This document shows, piece by piece, positions 1 through 5,338 of a stretch of 5,908 bases of DNA. The DNA comes from Clostridia bacterium (GTDB lineage: Bacteria; Bacillota; Clostridia; Oscillospirales; Oscillospiraceae), in contig QKDF01000109.1 in assembly GCA_003245395.1 (NCBI GenBank), forward strand, positions 1 to 5,908. Direction: 5' to 3'. Numbering within the stretch: the stretch's first letter is position 1; the number at the start of each line of letters is the position of its first letter. The notes under the pieces are model-generated. The model saw only the letters and a program-made list of their open reading frames with translations, had not been told where the DNA came from and did not search any database. The position numbers were made by a program, and so were the translations under genes.

Positions 1-120
1 CTCCTCTTCGGGAAGGCCCAACACATAAAAGGCCAGCCGCTGGGCCGACTTGCCGCCAATTCCGGGCAGGCGGGCAAATTGCTCCACCAGCTTTTCCAGT
101 GGTGCGGGAAAGTATTCCAT
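1..120 (-). CDS. recR: Recombination mediator RecR, N-terminal 40 codons (partial, cut by window edge)
   Basis: RecR works with RecF and RecO to load RecA onto gapped DNA during recombinational repair in the cytoplasm. The visible 40 residues begin [20 protein letters not shown] and continue [14 protein letters not shown]. This is the RecR N-terminus with its helix-hairpin-helix DNA-binding segment (LPGIGxKSAQR, about residues 18-28). The rest, including the Cys4 zinc finger and Toprim domain, lies outside the window; the full family protein is about 200 residues. The start is fixed by a good ribosome binding site, AAAGGAG, about 7 bases before the ATG. In many Firmicutes recR follows dnaX and ybaB. 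Here it follows a decayed PLP-enzyme gene by only 44 bases, with rpe further upstream on the same strand and no clear terminator between them, so readthrough from rpe is possible. Confidence 0.93.
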   Translation of the reverse strand, partial: MEYFPAPLEKLVEQFARLPGIGGKSAQRLAFYVLGLPEEE

Positions 121-164
121 AAGACAACTCCTTTGCGGTTGGTTTTCGTTCAAATATGGAGGAT

Positions 165-453
165 TTATGCCAGAGGGACGGCAAACAGCGCAGCGGCCCC
201 GCCGGTATGGACAAATACAATGCTGTCTGTCCTGTCAAAATACCCCGTTTCCAGCAGCCGAATGATGCAGCACGGGCGTCCGCCTATAAAATTCCGGTTT
301 GTGAATTTTGCTGTTACTCAGAGCGATTCCACATAGGTCGTCTCGCTTGATCCGGATGTCTTTCCCGTACCGGGCACTGATGGCTTCTGACCGGTAAAAG
401 GGAGTGGGATATAATCTGAAAAGAATCCGGGGCAAATTGTTCGGGTTTTTCAT
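165..453 (-). pseudogene. Remnant of a D-cysteine desulfhydrase / ACC deaminase-like PLP enzyme with internal deletion and frame change
   Basis: Two pieces of one PLP-dependent (tryptophan-synthase-beta fold) family lie back to back on the minus strand in different frames. The first, from an ATG at 453, reads LPRILFRLYPTPFYRSEAIS, then IRIKRDDLCGIAL and SNSKIHKPEF. It matches the family N-terminus, where IKRDDLTGLALGGNKTRKLEF surrounds the PLP lysine (here codon 307-309). The second, in another frame and ending at the TAA at 165-167, reads [19 protein letters not shown], then [12 protein letters not shown], the typical family C-terminus (VFVHTGG-x-ALFAY). The join lies roughly between 270 and 292. 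Intact members have about 330 residues, so around 230 residues of the middle are missing. The lysine motif is also worn (SNSKIHK for GGNKxRK) and I see no ribosome binding site. The gene cannot be functional. The live version would have broken D-cysteine into pyruvate, sulfide and ammonia, or acted on a related substrate; the exact family member cannot be told from the fragments. Confidence 0.8.
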
Positions 454-476
454 AGAATACACCAAAGACACCGGAA

Positions 477-1121
477 TCAGCCGCGCAGCAGCTCGATCCG
501 GGCAGGAATGTCATCAGCTTTGTAAACCGCGCTTCCGGCAACCAATACGTTGGCGCCGGCCTCGATGCAGGTGCGGTTGGTGTCGGGGGCCACGCCTCCG
601 TCTACCTCCAGTTCACAGTCCGGATTGCGAGCGTCAATCCAGCGCCGGATGGCGGAGACCTTGGGCATCATGTCGGCCATGAATTTCTGACCGCCGAAGC
701 CCGGCTCCACCGTCATCACCAAAATCATCTCCACTTCTTCCAGGAAGGGCAGCACCGCCTCCGCCGGTGTGGCGGGCTTAAGCACAATGCCGGCTCGCTT
801 GCCTTTGGCATGGATACCGGCAATCGCAGTGTGGAGGCGTTCTTCTGTGTCCGCCTCCACATGCATGGTGATAATGTCGGCGCCCGCATCACAGAATTGC
901 TCTGTATACCGTCCCGGCTCGACAATCATCAGGTGAACGTCCAGCGGCAGGTCTGTCACGGCACGGATGGACTTGACCACCGGGATGCCGATGGTGATGT
1001 TGGGGACAAACACCCCGTCCATGACATCTACATGGACGTAATCAGCTGTGGAAATTTTTTGAATGTCCCGCTCCAGATTGGCAAAATCGGCGGAGAGGAT
1101 GGACGGAGAAATCTTGACCAT
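477..1121 (-). CDS. rpe: Ribulose-phosphate 3-epimerase
   Basis: This cytoplasmic TIM-barrel metalloenzyme interconverts D-ribulose 5-phosphate and D-xylulose 5-phosphate in the non-oxidative pentose phosphate pathway. The 214-residue length is normal for the family. Motifs in order: ISPSILSADFANLE near the N-terminus; HVDVMDGVFVPN (about 30-41) with metal-ligand His30 and catalytic/metal Asp32; LDVHLMI with His63; MTVEPGFGGQKF (about 136-147), the phosphate/flexible loop; EVDGGV with Asp174, the second acid-base residue; and VAGSAVY (about 194-200), a phosphate-binding turn. All key residues are present. The reading frame is open for a further 95 codons upstream, but that part has no family similarity. 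The ATG at 1121 is preceded by AGAGGAAG about 6-7 bases away and gives the exact family N-terminus (MVKISPSILS). The stop lies 23 bases before the start of the decayed PLP-enzyme gene. A long structured leader lies upstream. Confidence 0.97.
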   Translation of the reverse strand: MVKISPSILSADFANLERDIQKISTADYVHVDVMDGVFVPNITIGIPVVKSIRAVTDLPLDVHLMIVEPGRYTEQFCDAGADIITMHVEADTEERLHTAIAGIHAKGKRAGIVLKPATPAEAVLPFLEEVEMILVMTVEPGFGGQKFMADMMPKVSAIRRWIDARNPDCELEVDGGVAPDTNRTCIEAGANVLVAGSAVYKADDIPARIELLRG

Positions 1122-1218
1122 GGAAACTTCCTCTTTTCTTCGGAAATAGGTCGGGAACGCCCGAAATGCCCAAATTCCATTGGGTGGCAGGCGGTCACGG
1201 CTTTTCATAGGATGCTGT

Positions 1219-1292
1219 GAGCGGCAGAGCACCCCGCGGTATCTTCGGACCCGCGCAGCGTCCGGCCCCGGCGAAGGTGCCGCCGCTCTTTT
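1219..1292. repeat. Long GC-rich stem structure in the rpe upstream region, with a TTTT tail on the plus strand
   Basis: GAGCGGC (1219-1225) plus GCACC (1229-1233) pairs with GGTGC (1276-1280) plus GCCGCTC (1282-1288). That is 12 base pairs around a small internal loop (AGA opposite C). Inside it, CGGAC (1246-1250) pairs with GTCCG (1260-1264). On the plus strand the outer stem is followed at once by TTTT (1289-1292), as in an intrinsic terminator. On the minus strand it would sit in the 5' leader of rpe mRNA, ending 97 bases before the start codon. It could be a leader RNA structure for rpe, a terminator for an unseen rightward antisense transcript, or a decayed repeat. The pairing is seen directly; the function is unknown. 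Confidence 0.5.
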
Positions 1293-1297
1293 GAATA

Positions 1298-1329
1298 GGG
1301 GGCCGGAAGGCAGATGCCTTCCGGCCCCC
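1298..1329. repeat. Perfect 15-bp inverted repeat hairpin
   Basis: The arms GGGGGCCGGAAGGCA (1298-1312) and TGCCTTCCGGCCCCC (1315-1329) are perfectly complementary, separated by GA. In practice this is a 14-bp stem with an AGAT loop. It would be extremely stable as RNA or cruciform DNA. Neither strand has a T-run after it, so it is not a standard rho-independent terminator. Being close to the second structure (1219-1292), it may form part of a shared leader RNA for rpe, or be a repetitive extragenic palindrome. Confidence 0.7.
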
Positions 1330-1370
1330 ATCACTGTCCGATGCCTATAATTTGGGACCTTGTGAGAGAG

Positions 1371-1400
1371 CATATACGTACATTTAAAATATTGTAACAA
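1371..1400 (-). promoter_or_regulatory. Possible sigma-A-type promoter for rpe
   Basis: On the minus strand TTGTTA (1395-1400) and TATATG (1371-1376) are 18 bases apart, a fair match to -35/-10 hexamers. It would give rpe a leader of roughly 240 bases containing both GC-rich hairpins. Weak evidence: the surrounding DNA is AT-rich and such pairs occur by chance. Confidence 0.3.
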
Positions 1401-1520
1401 ACTCACGCCTTAAAAGCAACGGCAACTGTATAACGAGGCACCGAAAAAAGATTGATCGGATGCATACCAAATGGCTTTGCTCCGCACCCTACAGATGTCG
1501 AACCCAAATACTGAGCACTG

Positions 1521-1538
1521 TATAAAAATATTTTTATA
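1521..1538. promoter_or_regulatory. 18-bp perfect palindrome, candidate operator upstream of arsR
   Basis: TATAAAAATATTTTTATA is a perfect palindrome (9-bp half-sites), 77 bases before the regulator's start codon and just upstream of the likely -35 region. Imperfect extension (CAC on the left, GTG on the right) continues the symmetry after a 2-base gap on the left. Palindromes of this size next to an autoregulated winged-helix gene are often operators. AT-rich DNA also forms them by chance, and this one is not a recognised ArsR or SmtB consensus. Confidence 0.35.
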
Positions 1539-1541
1539 GTG

Positions 1542-1588
1542 TTGCAAAAACCACTTGCATGATAAATATATTATGATATTCTAATAAT
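1542..1588 (+). promoter_or_regulatory. Probable promoter region of the arsR-trx operon with a short inverted repeat
   Basis: The AT-rich segment has -35-like hexamers TTGCAA (1542-1547) and TTGCAT (1555-1560) and several -10-like sequences: TATATT at 1567-1572, 19 bases after the first, and TATTCT at 1577-1582, 16 bases after the second. I cannot choose between them. Across this zone lies AATAT-N6-ATATT (1565-1580), whose placement over the core promoter suits a repressor site. The gene's ribosome binding site AAAAGGGGGTG follows at about 1599-1609. Confidence 0.4.
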
Positions 1589-1614
1589 ACAAAATACGAA
1601 AAGGGGGTGCACCT

Positions 1615-1926
1615 ATGGAGGCGAATTCGGAAAATCGGATAGACTATAGGGCACAGGCGGAGCTGCTGAAAGCTCTGGCAAACCCCACCCGCCTGCAGAT
1701 TGTGCACAAATTGCTGTGTAACGGCTGTCACAATGTAAGCTGCATGGAGCGGAATACGGGAATGTCGCAATCGTGTATTTCCCAGCATTTACAAAAGCTG
1801 AAAGCCGCTGGCGTGGTTACGGCGGAACGCAGCGGAAACGAAGTGTACTACAGGGCCGCGTCCCCGCTGGTAGCCCGGCTGTTGGCGGCACTGTTTCAAG
1901 AGGAGGCAGAACGGTATGTTATATGA
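1615..1926 (+). CDS. ArsR/SmtB-family winged-helix repressor with a cysteine cluster
   Basis: A 103-residue dimeric DNA-binding protein, normal size for the family, whose members leave their operator when they bind metal(loid)s or when thiols are oxidised. Motifs: ELLKALANPTRLQIVHKLL (about 16-34), the classic first helices; MSQSCISQHLQKLKAAGVV (about 50-68), the recognition helix; and RSGNEVYYR (about 72-80), the wing. Cysteines C35, C38 and C43 sit where ArsR carries its ELCVCDL metal site, but the spacing differs (C-x2-C-x4-C), and C54 lies in the recognition helix. The C-terminal helix has no histidine-rich alpha-5 zinc site. The start ATG has a strong purine-rich ribosome binding site (AAAAGGGGGTG) about 5 bases upstream. 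It is first in an operon with a TrxB-like flavoprotein, which it overlaps by 11 bases, and a thioredoxin. From this context I infer a repressor of the redox operon sensing thiol state or a thiophilic metal(loid). The inducer is not visible. Confidence 0.88.
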   Translation: MEANSENRIDYRAQAELLKALANPTRLQIVHKLLCNGCHNVSCMERNTGMSQSCISQHLQKLKAAGVVTAERSGNEVYYRAASPLVARLLAALFQEEAERYVI

Positions 1927-2734
1927 TGTGCTGGTTATCGGCGGCGGGCCTGCGGGTCTGTCTGCGGCGATCAACCTTCGGGCCAGAGGGAAAAGTGTTT
2001 TGGTGGTATCCAATCCGATGGAGGAGAATCCTTTGTGGAAGGCAGAGCAGGTGGAGAATTATCCCGGACTGCCCAGCGTAAGCGGAGCGGAGCTGCTGAC
2101 GGCACTGTGGCGCCACGCCGAAAAGGATGGAGTTGAATTCATGATCGGCAAGGCGCTCAACACCGCCCTGGCGGCCGACACCTGGTATGTGAGCGTAGGC
2201 AGCGACGTGCGGGAGGCCAAAGCTCTGGTTTTGGCCGCGGGCATCGTCCGTGGGAAGAAATTCCCCGGGGAGACAGAGCTCCTGGGCCGCGGCGTCAGCT
2301 ATTGCGCCACATGCGACGGAATGCTCTATCGGGGCAAATCCGTGGCGGTAGTCGGGTATACGGAGACAGCCCGCAAAGAGGCGGATTTTCTCAAGGGTAT
2401 CGGCTGCGAGGTGCAGTATTTTGAGCGCCCCAGAACGTGTGCCATCACCGGGAGTGACCGGGTGGAGGCTGTGACCTGCGACGGAGTGACGGCTCCGGTG
2501 GACGGCGTGTTTATTCTGCGCCCCACCATGGCGCCGACGGATTTGCTTCCTGGACTCGGCATTGAAAAAGGCTACGTATCCGCTGACGGAAAAATGTCCA
2601 CGGGTCTACCCGGTGTCTTTGCAGCGGGAGACTGCGTGGGAGGGCCGCTTCAGGTGGCCAAAGCTGTGGGTGAGGGGCTGGTGGCCGGACAGAACGCAGC
2701 TGCGTATGTGGACGGCCTGAGCCGTAAAAAATAA
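1916..2734 (+). CDS. TrxB-like FAD flavoprotein lacking NADPH motifs; candidate ferredoxin-linked thioredoxin reductase (FFTR type)
   Basis: A 272-residue cytoplasmic flavoprotein of the thioredoxin reductase fold, expected to pass electrons to the thioredoxin encoded next. FAD motifs are intact: VIGGGPAGLSAAI (7-19) and GVFAAGDCVGGPLQVAKA (233-250). The redox-active CATC is at 130-133 in SYCATCDGMLYRGK. Two differences from standard NADPH enzymes (about 305-320 residues) stand out. The nucleotide motif GGGDSA/GGGNTA is replaced by GYTETA (147-152), and the HRRxxxR motif that grips the NADPH 2'-phosphate is gone (YFERPRT follows). The interval from CATC to DGVF is about 40 residues shorter than in E. 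coli TrxB, so the missing length lies in the NADPH domain. PLWKAEQVENYPG also replaces the usual GGQL-type segment near the FAD. This pattern fits the pyridine-nucleotide-independent, ferredoxin-linked reductases known in clostridia; that electron donor is inferred. The start overlaps arsR, with AGAGGAGG 9 bases upstream, suggesting translational coupling. Confidence 0.85.
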   Translation: MLYDVLVIGGGPAGLSAAINLRARGKSVLVVSNPMEENPLWKAEQVENYPGLPSVSGAELLTALWRHAEKDGVEFMIGKALNTALAADTWYVSVGSDVREAKALVLAAGIVRGKKFPGETELLGRGVSYCATCDGMLYRGKSVAVVGYTETARKEADFLKGIGCEVQYFERPRTCAITGSDRVEAVTCDGVTAPVDGVFILRPTMAPTDLLPGLGIEKGYVSADGKMSTGLPGVFAAGDCVGGPLQVAKAVGEGLVAGQNAAAYVDGLSRKK

Positions 2735-2770
2735 AAGACCCAATAAAAAAATATAAAGGAGAAATGAATT

Positions 2771-3088
2771 ATGGCATTGCAGCATTTTAAAACTTCCGAT
2801 TTTGACGCGGCGGTAGACGCTGCCCCTTTGGCGATGGTGGATTTCTGGGCTGAATGGTGCGGTCCCTGCCGGATGCTTGGCCCCACGGTTGAGTCCCTGG
2901 CCGGACAGTATGACGGCAAGGTGCTTGTGGGTAAGGTCAACGTAGATGAGGAGCCGGATCTGGCCCGTCGTTTCGGCGTCATGTCCATTCCCACGGTGAT
3001 CTTCCTGAAAAATGGCAAGGAGTTTGAACGCAAGGTGGGTGTCATGCCTGCCGACGCTTTCACAGCCATTCTGGAGAAGAACCTGTAA
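2771..3088 (+). CDS. trxA: Thioredoxin
   Basis: A 105-residue single-domain thioredoxin, full length for the family, which reduces disulfides in cytoplasmic proteins and is itself re-reduced by a thioredoxin reductase. The active site WCGPC occupies residues 29-33 (C30 and C33 are the redox pair), preceded by the buried Asp24 in VDFWAEWC. The cis-proline loop is SIPT (Pro74), followed by the strand VIFLKNGKE, and a conserved Gly90 lies near the end. No signal peptide or membrane segment is present. The ATG has a strong AAAGGAG site 9 bases upstream. It lies 36 bases after the flavoprotein gene without a terminator between them, so it is the last gene of the arsR-reductase-thioredoxin operon and the obvious substrate of the flavoprotein. 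I use trxA for the family; the genome may carry other copies. Confidence 0.96.
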   Translation: MALQHFKTSDFDAAVDAAPLAMVDFWAEWCGPCRMLGPTVESLAGQYDGKVLVGKVNVDEEPDLARRFGVMSIPTVIFLKNGKEFERKVGVMPADAFTAILEKNL

Positions 3089-3120
3089 GTGTCCGGCTGC
3101 CGCGTGAATCGCGTACAAGG

Positions 3121-3174
3121 AAACCGGGGGGGAGAAATTCGGGAGTTCCCGAATTTCTCCACCCCGGTTTTTTT
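3121..3174 (+). terminator. Strong intrinsic terminator of the thioredoxin operon, shared with convergent htpG
   Basis: CCGGGG (3124-3129) and GGAGAAATTCGGG (3131-3143) pair with CCCGAATTTCTCC (3148-3160) and CCGG-closing CCCCGG (3162-3167). One G/A mismatch interrupts the stem and the loop is AGTT. Seven Ts follow (3168-3174). The hairpin starts 32 bases after the thioredoxin stop codon. On the minus strand, downstream of htpG, the same stem is followed by only TTT, so termination there would be weaker. Confidence 0.92.
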
Positions 3175-3264
3175 GAGGAAAGAGCGGATTTTCACTGACC
3201 TGGTTAGTGGAAGCGGACTATATGGCGGAGAGACCGTCCTGGCAGAGACGCTTCCTACCCAGGT

Positions 3265-5157
3265 TTATTTGGACAGCAGCTCACATACCAGATCGGTATA
3301 TCCGGAGGGGTCCTCCAGCGGCAGCCCGGCAATCAGGAGCGCCTGTCCATAAAGGACGGATGCATATTTTTTTGCTGTCTCTGGGTCATCTGCAACAGCC
3401 TTTTCCAACGCGGTGAACATGGGGTGAGCCGTGTTCAGCTCCAGAACCCGGTCGGCTTTGATCTTCTGATCGGGCTGCACGGAGGCAAAATATTTCTCCA
3501 TCTCAAAGCTCAACCCCTCGCCGGCGGCCAGGCAGACGGGGTGAGATTTCAGCTTCTTGGAGGCGCGGACGGTTTTCACTTGATCGCCCAGGGCGTCTTT
3601 TACGAAATCAAAGACAGGCTTGCGAGCCTCATCGTCGGTTTTGTCCTCGTCCTTCTTTTCTGCATCCGATTCCACCTCGCCGTCCAGGACGGAGCGGAAC
3701 TTCTTTTCCTGATAGGACTGGAGAATCTGGGCGGTGAATTCGTCCACATCCTCTGTGAAGTACAAAATCTCCGTCCCCGCGTCCTTAAGCCCTTCCAGCT
3801 GGGGCAGACGGTCAATGGCCTCCACCGTCTCACCGGCGGCGTAATAGATGACCGATTGGCTCTCCTTCATGCGGGAGACGTATTCGGACAGCGAAGTGAG
3901 CTTTTTCTCAGTGGAGGACCAGAACAGCAGAAGATCCTGCAGGTCCTCCTTGTGGGCACCGTAGTCTGCAACTACGCCGTACTTGAGCTGGCGGCCGAAA
4001 TGCTTCCAGAAGGTTTCGTATTCTTCGTGCTCGTCCTTCATCATCTTGGACAGCTCGGAACGGATCTTTTTTTCCAGATTGGCGGCGATGACCTTCAGCT
4101 GCCGGTCATGCTGCAGCAGCTCCCGGGAGATGTTCAGGGATAGGTCGGGAGAGTCCACCACGCCGCGGACGAAGCGGAAATGCTCCGGCAGCAGGTCTGC
4201 GCACCGATCCATGATCAGCACCCCGTTGGAGTAGAGCTGGAGACCGGCTTCAAAATCCTTGGAATAGTAATTGAACGGGGTGGCGCCGGGAACAAACAGC
4301 AGTGCCTTATAGGTGACGGCACCCTCTGCGGACACGGCAATGACCCGCTGGGCCGCGGTATAATCGCCGAACTTGTCCCGATAAAACTTGTCGTACTCCT
4401 CTTTTTTTACAGAGGATTTGCGCCGCTGCCAGATGGGCACCATGGAGTTGAGCGTATCCTCCTCGGTATAGGTCTCATACTCCGGCTTGTCGTCGGGAGA
4501 ATCTTCCTTTTTGCGGGTCTTGCTGACCTCCATCCGAATGGGGAAGCGGATATAATCGGAGTATTTCCGGACTAGCTCCTGAATACGCCAGTCTTCCAGA
4601 AATTCGGAATAGTTCTCCTCCTCGGTATCGAGTCGAATATGCATGATCACGTCGGTACCCGGCATATCCCGCTCGCATTCGGTGATGGTATAGCCGTCTG
4701 CACCGGAGGATTGCCAGAGGTAGGCGGTATCCGCGCCGAACTTTTTCGTCACCACGCTGATGTTGTCCGCCACCATGAACGCGGAATAGAAGCCCACGCC
4801 GAACTGGCCGATCACGTCCGTGTCCTTGCTGTCGTCCCCCAGCTCCTGCTTGAACTTCAGAGAACCAGAAGAGGCGATGATGCCCAGATTGTTCTCCAAA
4901 TCCTGGCGATCCATGCCAATGCCGTTGTCCGAGACGGTCAAAAGCCGCCCGCCTTTGTCTGGCTTGATCTCAATTTGAAAATCTTTGCGGGTCATCCCCA
5001 CAGCATCATCGGTCAGCGCCTGATAGCACAGCTTGTCACAGGCATCGCTGGCGTTGGAGATGATCTCCCGCAGGAAGATTTCCTTGTGGGTGTAAATGGA
5101 GTTGATCATCAGATCCAGCAGCCGTTTGGACTCCGCTTTAAACTGCTTTTTTGCCAT
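3265..5157 (-). CDS. htpG: Molecular chaperone HtpG (bacterial Hsp90)
   Basis: A cytoplasmic ATP-dependent dimeric chaperone that remodels client proteins, often with DnaK. Length is 630 residues against about 624-626 in E. coli and Bacillus. The N-terminal GHKL ATPase domain shows EIFLREIISNASDACDKL (catalytic Glu31, Mg-binding Asn35), DNGIGM (77-82), IASSGS (94-99) and the glycine-rich lid GQFGVGFYSAFMVAD (117-131). The middle domain contains LYSNGVLIMDRCADLLPEHF and VDSPDLSLNISRELLQ, the latter with the conserved arginine that contacts ATP phosphate. A strongly charged stretch, EVESDAEKKDEDKTDDEARK (about 494-513), leads into the C-terminal dimerisation domain, ending QALLIAGLPLEDPSGYTDLV. 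As in other bacteria there is no eukaryotic MEEVD tail. The start matches the family (MAKKQFKAESKRLLDLMI), with AAAGGA about 12 bases upstream, slightly distant. It is transcribed alone and convergent with the thioredoxin operon. Confidence 0.98.
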   Translation of the reverse strand: MAKKQFKAESKRLLDLMINSIYTHKEIFLREIISNASDACDKLCYQALTDDAVGMTRKDFQIEIKPDKGGRLLTVSDNGIGMDRQDLENNLGIIASSGSLKFKQELGDDSKDTDVIGQFGVGFYSAFMVADNISVVTKKFGADTAYLWQSSGADGYTITECERDMPGTDVIMHIRLDTEEENYSEFLEDWRIQELVRKYSDYIRFPIRMEVSKTRKKEDSPDDKPEYETYTEEDTLNSMVPIWQRRKSSVKKEEYDKFYRDKFGDYTAAQRVIAVSAEGAVTYKALLFVPGATPFNYYSKDFEAGLQLYSNGVLIMDRCADLLPEHFRFVRGVVDSPDLSLNISRELLQHDRQLKVIAANLEKKIRSELSKMMKDEHEEYETFWKHFGRQLKYGVVADYGAHKEDLQDLLLFWSSTEKKLTSLSEYVSRMKESQSVIYYAAGETVEAIDRLPQLEGLKDAGTEILYFTEDVDEFTAQILQSYQEKKFRSVLDGEVESDAEKKDEDKTDDEARKPVFDFVKDALGDQVKTVRASKKLKSHPVCLAAGEGLSFEMEKYFASVQPDQKIKADRVLELNTAHPMFTALEKAVADDPETAKKYASVLYGQALLIAGLPLEDPSGYTDLVCELLSK

Positions 5158-5198
5158 GAAAAATTCACATCCTTTGTCTTATTTTAACAGCAAAAGAG

Positions 5199-5207
5199 AT
5201 TATAACA
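5199..5207 (-). promoter_or_regulatory. Extended -10 promoter of htpG
   Basis: On the minus strand the sequence is TGTTATAAT, a perfect -10 hexamer (ATTATA on the plus strand at 5199-5204) with the TGn extension, 41 bases before the htpG start codon. The -35 region is poor (TTTATT-like, spacing 17), as is common for extended -10 promoters. No CIRCE inverted repeat (TTAGCACTC-N9-GAGTGCTAA) and no CtsR heptamer repeat is visible between here and the neighbouring gene. Confidence 0.7.
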
Positions 5208-5338
5208 CTGCAAAAGTGAGAAATAAATGGCCAATTTGTAAATTTGCCTATAAAGCGGTTGTGGGAATGGGAAAATGCGAGTAAAATGAAAAAGCAATTC
5301 GGGCGGGAGCAACCTGCCCAGCAAAGGAGCCATGCCCT

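Larger units (their letters stand above)
1122..1614. other. Gene-free divergent intergenic region between rpe and the arsR-trx operon
   Basis: No credible protein-coding sequence on either strand. The frames that are open here read as low-similarity sequence without a ribosome binding site. The half nearer rpe (about 1180-1330) is GC-rich and folds into two inverted-repeat structures. The half nearer the regulator gene (about 1340-1610) is AT-rich and carries the palindrome and promoter-like elements listed separately. The sharp change in base composition suggests that the two halves serve different genes. Confidence 0.7.

Noticed and set aside
810..1220. 136-codon open frame on the plus strand opposite rpe
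   Set aside because: Antisense to conserved rpe codons; the sequence has no recognisable motif or ribosome binding site.
1219..1260. T-box-like wording (GATACCGCGGGGTGCTC on the minus strand) upstream of rpe
   Set aside because: The core GGTGG before ACCGCG is missing, no antiterminator/terminator pair with a T-run precedes rpe, and rpe is not a usual T-box target.
1303..1316. CCGGAAGGCAG resemblance to the SRP RNA tip (CCGGAAGGAAGCAGCC)
   Set aside because: The match is explained by the perfect hairpin arm; the rest of the SRP RNA core is absent.
1122..1406. 95-codon in-frame extension upstream of rpe on the minus strand
   Set aside because: No family similarity, it covers both GC-rich hairpins, and the internal ATG at 1121 has a proper ribosome binding site and the exact family N-terminus.
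1425..1525. Repeated ACTGTATAA at 1425-1433 and 1517-1525
   Set aside because: A single 9-base direct repeat in AT-rich DNA, 92 bases apart; too short to support as an operator pair.
2606..3195. Two long minus-strand frames opposite the reductase end and thioredoxin
   Set aside because: They lie opposite clearly coding, motif-bearing genes and run across the terminator hairpin; shadows only.
3424..4143. Long open frames on the plus strand opposite htpG (also around 4180-4575 and 4639-5187)
   Set aside because: Mirror frames of a GC-rich, highly conserved htpG gene; no ribosome binding sites and no recognisable domains.
5206..5218. CACT-N5-AGTG inverted repeat near the htpG promoter as a CIRCE-like element
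   Set aside because: Arms of only 4 bases and no match to the TTAGCACTC half-site.
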